This document shows positions 6,974 to 9,165 of a stretch of DNA of 9,165 nucleotides, piece after piece. The translations under genes and the position numbers were made by a program. This stretch comes from an uncultured Campylobacter sp. Lineage in GTDB: Bacteria > Campylobacterota > Campylobacteria > Campylobacterales > Campylobacteraceae. Position 1 is the first letter of the stretch. Each line of letters starts with the position of its first letter. The DNA is taken from assembly GCF_938040115.1 (NCBI RefSeq), contig NZ_CALHXD010000322.1, positions 1 through 9,165 on the forward strand. The letters run 5' to 3'. Below the pieces are notes generated by a model. The model was not told the DNA's origin, searched no databases, and was given only the letters and a program-made list of their open reading frames with translations.

Positions 6974-7132
6974 ATGTTTGATAGGATGCGAGATAGGATC
7001 GCTTTTGCGCTGATTTGCCTCGTTTTTATCGCTATTTGCGGCTATTTTGCCGTCAAATTTGACGGCGTACAAAATAAAGATAGAAATCTAAAAGACGGTG
7101 AAACTCAAGCCATAGCCGTAAGCAGGCTTTGA
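6974..7132 (+). CDS. Small single-helix membrane protein, 52 aa, unknown function
   Basis: I do not recognise this gene. The frame ATG 6974 to TGA 7130-7132 encodes 52 residues. It begins MFDRMRDR, a basic N-terminus, then one hydrophobic helix at about 9-27 (IAFALICLVFIAICGYFAV), then a polar tail KFDGVQNKDRNLKDGETQAIAV. The positive-inside rule predicts N-in with a periplasmic tail of about 25 residues. GAGGA at 6962-6966 lies 7 nt before the ATG, a better ribosome binding site than that of the neighbouring LOG gene. This and the clean membrane-protein pattern are the reasons for calling it. It is 40 bp after the LOG-family gene and may share its transcript. A lipoprotein is unlikely, since the two Cys (15 and 22) are inside the helix without a lipobox. 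Conservation is untested. Confidence 0.6.
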   Translation: MFDRMRDRIAFALICLVFIAICGYFAVKFDGVQNKDRNLKDGETQAIAVSRL

Positions 7133-7347
7133 CGGCTATTTAAATTTGTTCTGCAAATTTGCTGGGTGCTTATATCTGGCGTTCGGCGTTAAATTTTGAT
7201 TTTTGCAAATTTGTTTGCGCGGTTTGGTTTGTGTTTTTAAGCGGATTTGCCGATATGCTTGCCTTTTGCGTCAAATTCGGTAAATTTAACCGCGTCATCG
7301 CCGTTTGCAAATCCTGCATTGCCGTCTTGGCGGGTAAAATTCAGAGC

Positions 7348-7398
7348 CGAGCAAGGCGCGAAAGCTAAATGCACGCTTAGCTCGCTATCCTTGGCTCG
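7348..7398 (+). repeat. Long imperfect inverted repeat (about 18 paired bases)
   Basis: CGAGCAAGG (7348-7356) pairs with CCTTgGCTCG (7389-7398, one bulged G). GCG (7358-7360) pairs with CGC (7383-7385). AGCTAA (7363-7368) pairs with TTAGCT (7377-7382) around an 8-nt loop. No T-tract follows on the plus strand, and reading on the minus strand gives none either. It may be a rho-independent-like end for the upstream transcript, an RNA element, or an operator. Confidence 0.55.
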
Positions 7399-7428
7399 CA
7401 AATTTATAGCGCATTAAGCTAATTTTTA

Positions 7429-7434
7429 TATAAT
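7429..7434 (+). promoter_or_regulatory. Consensus -10 box upstream of mnmA
   Basis: A perfect TATAAT preceded by a T-rich run (TAATTTTTA) fits the Campylobacter sigma-70 promoter pattern, which has T-rich upstream DNA and no firm -35. The transcript would start near 7441 and reach mnmA after about 220 nt. It is the best -10 match I see outside coding DNA in the window. Confidence 0.5.
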
Positions 7435-7481
7435 CGCACCGAATTTATACGAATTTGCCTTATTGTGGGGCTAGGGCGAGA

Positions 7482-7515
7482 TTTGTAAATTTTAAAGCTG
7501 AATTTAAAATACAAA
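7482..7515 (+). repeat. A/T-rich hairpin in the mnmA leader
   Basis: TTTGTA (7482-7487), a 2-nt AA bulge, and TTTTAAA (7490-7496) pair with TTTAAAA and TACAAA (7503-7515) around loop GCTGAA. That gives 13 A/T-dominated base pairs, starting about 40 nt after the predicted transcription start. Confidence 0.5.
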
Positions 7516-7558
7516 ACTTTAGGGTGCGGTATTTTTAGATGATTTTTGCGGCTGTGCG

Positions 7559-7609
7559 GTAAATTTTCGGCGTAGATAGAACATATAGTTCATCAAGCCG
7601 AAAATTTAC
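7559..7609 (+). repeat. Long hairpin with perfect 13-bp stem before mnmA
   Basis: GTAAATTTTCGGC (7559-7571) is the exact reverse complement of GCCGAAAATTTAC (7597-7609). Within the 25-nt interior, GAT (7575-7577) pairs with ATC (7592-7594) and GAAC (7579-7582) with GTTC (7588-7591), around loop ATATA with one bulged A. About 20 pairs form in 51 nt, ending 50 bp before the mnmA start. Neither strand has a T-tract after it, so it is not a standard terminator. Confidence 0.7.
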
Positions 7610-7659
7610 AAACTCCGTAAAAAGCGCTAAAAAGACAAGCCCTCACAATAGGAAGAAAA

Positions 7660-8676
7660 ATGAAAATACTAATGGCCATGAGCGGCGGCGTCGACTCCAC
7701 CATGAGCGCCAAAATGCTGCTAGAAGCGGGTCACGAGGTCGTGGGCTGCTATATGAAGCTACACAAAAAGCCCGGATATCATGAAAAAAATATCGATAAA
7801 GTCGCCCGTGCGTGCGGGTATCTGGGTATCACTTATCACGTGCTTGATTTGCAAGAACAATTTGACAGATACGTCTATACGCCGTTTGTTAGCTCCTATA
7901 AAGAAGGCAAGACGCCAAATCCCTGCGCGCTTTGTAACCACTTTATAAAATTTGGCGAACTACTAAAATTTGCCAAAAGTATCGGCTGCGAAAAGCTTGC
8001 TACAGGCCACTATATCCGCGTTCAAGACGGCTTTATCAGAGTCGCCGCCGATCCTAGCAAAGACCAGAGCTACTTCGTAGCGCAGGTGCCAAAGGAGATA
8101 ATCGCCGATATGATTTTCCCGCTCGGGGATAAATTTAAAAAGGACATAAAAGAGCTGGCAAAATCCTTGCCGAACTTTCGCGAATACGGCGAGCAGGCCG
8201 AGAGCAGCGAGATCTGCTTCGTCGAGGATACCTATATCGAGGTGCTAAACAAGCACTATGAGACGGATCTGCCCGGCGACGTGGTCGATAGCTCTGGACG
8301 CGTGATCGGGCGGCACAACGGCTACATGCACTACACGATCGGCAAGAGGCGCGGATTTGAGGTATTTGGGGCGCACGAGCCGCATTTCGTGCTCGCTATC
8401 GACGCGGCAAATAACCGCATCGTCGTGGGACCAAAAGAGGAGCTTGAGCGCGGCAAGATCGCGGTAAATAGCCTAAATTTATTCGTGGACGAGAGCGAGT
8501 TTGACTGCGACGTCAAGGTTCGCTACCGCAGTATCGGGCTAAACGCGCACGTAAAGGTGCTAGAGGGCGGCACCGCCGAGGTCGAGCTAAAACAGAGCGC
8601 ATTTGGCGTGGCTAGCGGGCAGCTGGCGGTATTTTACAGAGGCGAGCTGGTTATCGGCAGCGGATTTATCCTGTAA
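7660..8676 (+). CDS. mnmA: tRNA-specific 2-thiouridylase MnmA
   Basis: Cytosolic enzyme that makes 2-thiouridine at wobble position U34 of the Lys, Glu and Gln tRNAs. It adenylates the base with ATP and then transfers sulfur through a cysteine persulfide. The 338-aa protein starts with the PP-loop SGGVDS at residues 8-13. NPCALCN follows at 87-93, with Cys92 equal to the first catalytic Cys (Cys102 of E. coli). ATGHYIRV is the tRNA/ATP region, and SSEICFVED carries Cys186, equal to E. coli Cys199. YTIGKRRGF and a C-terminal beta-barrel part (VRYRSIG...GQLAVFYRGELVIGSG) complete the family. The start ATG 7660 has AGGAAG at 7650-7655. It is somewhat shorter than the E. coli enzyme (about 368 aa), typical of epsilonproteobacteria. 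The gene stands alone, with structured DNA upstream and tandem hairpins downstream. Confidence 0.96.
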   Translation: MKILMAMSGGVDSTMSAKMLLEAGHEVVGCYMKLHKKPGYHEKNIDKVARACGYLGITYHVLDLQEQFDRYVYTPFVSSYKEGKTPNPCALCNHFIKFGELLKFAKSIGCEKLATGHYIRVQDGFIRVAADPSKDQSYFVAQVPKEIIADMIFPLGDKFKKDIKELAKSLPNFREYGEQAESSEICFVEDTYIEVLNKHYETDLPGDVVDSSGRVIGRHNGYMHYTIGKRRGFEVFGAHEPHFVLAIDAANNRIVVGPKEELERGKIAVNSLNLFVDESEFDCDVKVRYRSIGLNAHVKVLEGGTAEVELKQSAFGVASGQLAVFYRGELVIGSGFIL

Positions 8677-8684
8677 ATTTTATC

Positions 8685-8717
8685 TTGAATTTGATCGCTT
8701 CGGGCGGTCGAATTTGA
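8685..8717 (+). terminator. Probable mnmA terminator hairpin
   Basis: TTGAATTTGATCGC (8685-8698) pairs with GCGGTCGAATTTGA (8704-8717) over 14 positions, including four G-U pairs, around loop TTCGG. It begins 8 nt after the mnmA stop, as expected for a terminator. The following sequence CTCTCTT is only weakly T-rich, so termination efficiency is uncertain. Confidence 0.5.
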
Positions 8718-8724
8718 CTCTCTT

Positions 8725-8755
8725 GCCGAGGCGTTTGCGGTAGCGGCGTTTCGGC
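8725..8755 (+). repeat. Second tandem hairpin after mnmA
   Basis: GCCGAGGCGTT (8725-8735) can pair with GGCGTTTCGGC (8745-8755) in 11 positions, four of them G-U, around a 9-nt loop. It lies 7 nt after the first hairpin. The G-U pairs work only for a plus-strand transcript, which fits RNA read through from mnmA. Confidence 0.4.
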
Positions 8756-8934
8756 GAAATCTACAAATTTAACTTCAAATTTTACTGTTTGGCGACATTT
8801 TTTATGCACTTAAATTTATAAATAATCGAGTTTTAGGAGCCCAGTACTCACGATCTAAATTTGCCTTTTTTAAAATCGGAAATCGCTTTGCGTATGGTTT
8901 GGTTTGTGGAAAAAGTGCTCTTATGGCCTCGTGG

Positions 8935-8953
8935 AGTAAAAATTAGTTTTACT
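8935..8953 (+). repeat. Small A/T-rich inverted repeat
   Basis: AGTAAAA (8935-8941) and TTTTACT (8947-8953) are perfect reverse complements around ATTAG. On either strand it would be a weak hairpin. Confidence 0.4.
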
Positions 8954-8974
8954 GATTTATATGCTCGTTAAGAG

Positions 8975-9005
8975 ACTAACCGCGAAAGATTATTGCTCGG
9001 TTAGT
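8975..9005 (+). repeat. 8-bp inverted repeat
   Basis: ACTAACCG (8975-8982) and CGGTTAGT (8998-9005) are perfect reverse complements around a 15-nt loop. It lies 21 bp after the 8935-8953 repeat. No T-tract follows. Confidence 0.45.
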
Positions 9006-9097
9006 AGGTAGGCTTAAATTTACTAAAAAGAGTTACATTTAGATATGTTTGCGTAAATTTGGCTATAGAGTTGATAATCGTTAGTCGTATAGCGTAG

Positions 9098-9118
9098 GGA
9101 GCGGAAAAACTCCGCCCC
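9098..9118 (-). terminator. Possible terminator of a minus-strand gene at the right edge
   Basis: On the minus strand GGGGCGGA pairs with TCCGCTCC (8 bp, one G-U) around loop GTTTT, 8 nt after the stop of the possible gene end at 9127-9165. On the plus strand the G-U pair becomes A-C and the stem is interrupted, which favours the minus strand. There is no T-tract after it. Confidence 0.35.
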
Positions 9119-9126
9119 ACTTAAGA

Positions 9127-9165
9127 TTACGCGTTAGTTATCTGGATATAGTTTACTCCGCCCTC
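9127..9165 (-). CDS. Possible C-terminal end of a convergent minus-strand gene
   Basis: Read on the minus strand from the right edge, the frame gives EGGVNYIQITNA followed by TAA (plus 9127-9129). The residues look like a final beta-strand of a secreted or surface protein. A hairpin better formed on the minus strand follows 8 nt later, and a gene pointing toward mnmA would explain why the spacer holds terminator-like structures. Only 12 codons are visible, so this may be chance, and the family cannot be named. Confidence 0.3.
   Translation of the reverse strand, partial: EGGVNYIQITNA

Larger units (their letters stand above)
7133..7659 (+). other. Structured 527-bp spacer upstream of mnmA
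   Basis: I see no convincing gene here. A 69-codon frame from TTG 7159 to 7368 lacks a ribosome binding site and is rejected. The stretch holds three strong imperfect hairpins (7348-7398, 7482-7515, 7559-7609), a consensus TATAAT (7429-7434), the direct repeat GTGCGGTA at 7524 and 7554, and nine AAATTT copies. If TATAAT is used, mnmA has a leader of about 220 nt containing two of the hairpins, or a separate small RNA is made there. Confidence 0.5.
8677..9126 (+). other. Spacer downstream of mnmA, no complete gene seen
   Basis: This 450-bp stretch holds hairpins at 8685-8717, 8725-8755, 8935-8953, 8975-9005 and 9098-9118, and seven AAATTT copies when counted to the window end. Two minus-strand frames are open without any start codon: 8848-8967 (39 codons) and 8802-8942 (46 codons). 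They read like protein, so they may be gene remnants or part of a repeated intergenic element. I see no tRNA cloverleaf and no recognisable RNA family. Confidence 0.45.

Noticed and set aside
7159..7368. 69-codon frame from TTG with hydrophobic stretches in the spacer before mnmA
   Set aside because: No ribosome binding site precedes the TTG, the start lies in an AAATTTG run, and the hydrophobic look comes from T-rich codons. Its end runs into the 7348-7398 hairpin. A repeat origin is possible but untested.
7539..7562. Seven-codon frame (MIFAAVR) ending in the left arm of the 7559-7609 hairpin, resembling a leader peptide
   Set aside because: The nearest purine-rich site is too far from the ATG, and the residues show no run of a regulatory amino acid.
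1..9165. CRISPR array, tRNA/rRNA gene, insertion sequence, integrase or toxin-antitoxin pair
   Set aside because: No regularly spaced repeats of CRISPR length, no cloverleaf, no transposase or integrase motifs and no paired small toxin-like frames were found on reading both strands.

Overview
The window looks like a chromosomal segment of a flagellated Campylobacter from the higher-GC group (C. showae / C. rectus / C. curvus-like). This rests on three things. The gene order M24 peptidase – folK – flhF – flhG – small membrane protein – fliA – fliM – fliY is, from memory, the epsilonproteobacterial motility cluster (C. jejuni has folK-flhF-flhG-Cj0062c-fliA-fliM-fliY). The proteins match that lineage. 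Base composition is moderate (by eye mid-40s % GC) with very frequent AAATTT in the spacers. The species is inferred, not shown.

Layout. Positions 1-62 hold the last codons of an M24 aminopeptidase, overlapping folK (59-559) by ATGA. After a 112-bp spacer, a tightly packed flagellar operon runs from 672 to 5920: flhF, flhG, a two-helix membrane protein, fliA, fliM and fliY. Its junctions overlap by 1 to 29 bp, except 15 bp before the membrane protein. FlhF/FlhG set the place and number of polar flagella, FliA (sigma-28) drives late flagellin-class genes, and FliM and FliY form part of the C-ring switch that reads CheY-P. A short GC-rich hairpin with a T6 run follows fliY.

From 5921 on, genes are sparse. 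A 416-bp spacer with a nested or competing hairpin precedes a LOG-family Rossmann protein (6337-6933). It is followed by a likely 52-aa single-helix membrane protein (6974-7132) and 527 bp without a convincing gene. That stretch holds three strong imperfect hairpins (7348-7398, 7482-7515, 7559-7609) and a TATAAT box (7429-7434). mnmA (7660-8676), the tRNA 2-thiouridylase, comes next.

The last 489 bp hold tandem hairpins after mnmA, two short stop-free minus-strand frames without starts, and further small hairpins. At the very edge is what may be the C-terminus of a convergent minus-strand gene.

No CRISPR, tRNA, rRNA, IS element or integrase was seen. The coding part is conventional. The parts worth a second look are the structured non-coding DNA around mnmA, the 52-aa gene, and the dense AAATTT motif, which is a subset of the RAATTY methylation motif linked to DNA uptake in C. 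jejuni. All computations were done by eye.
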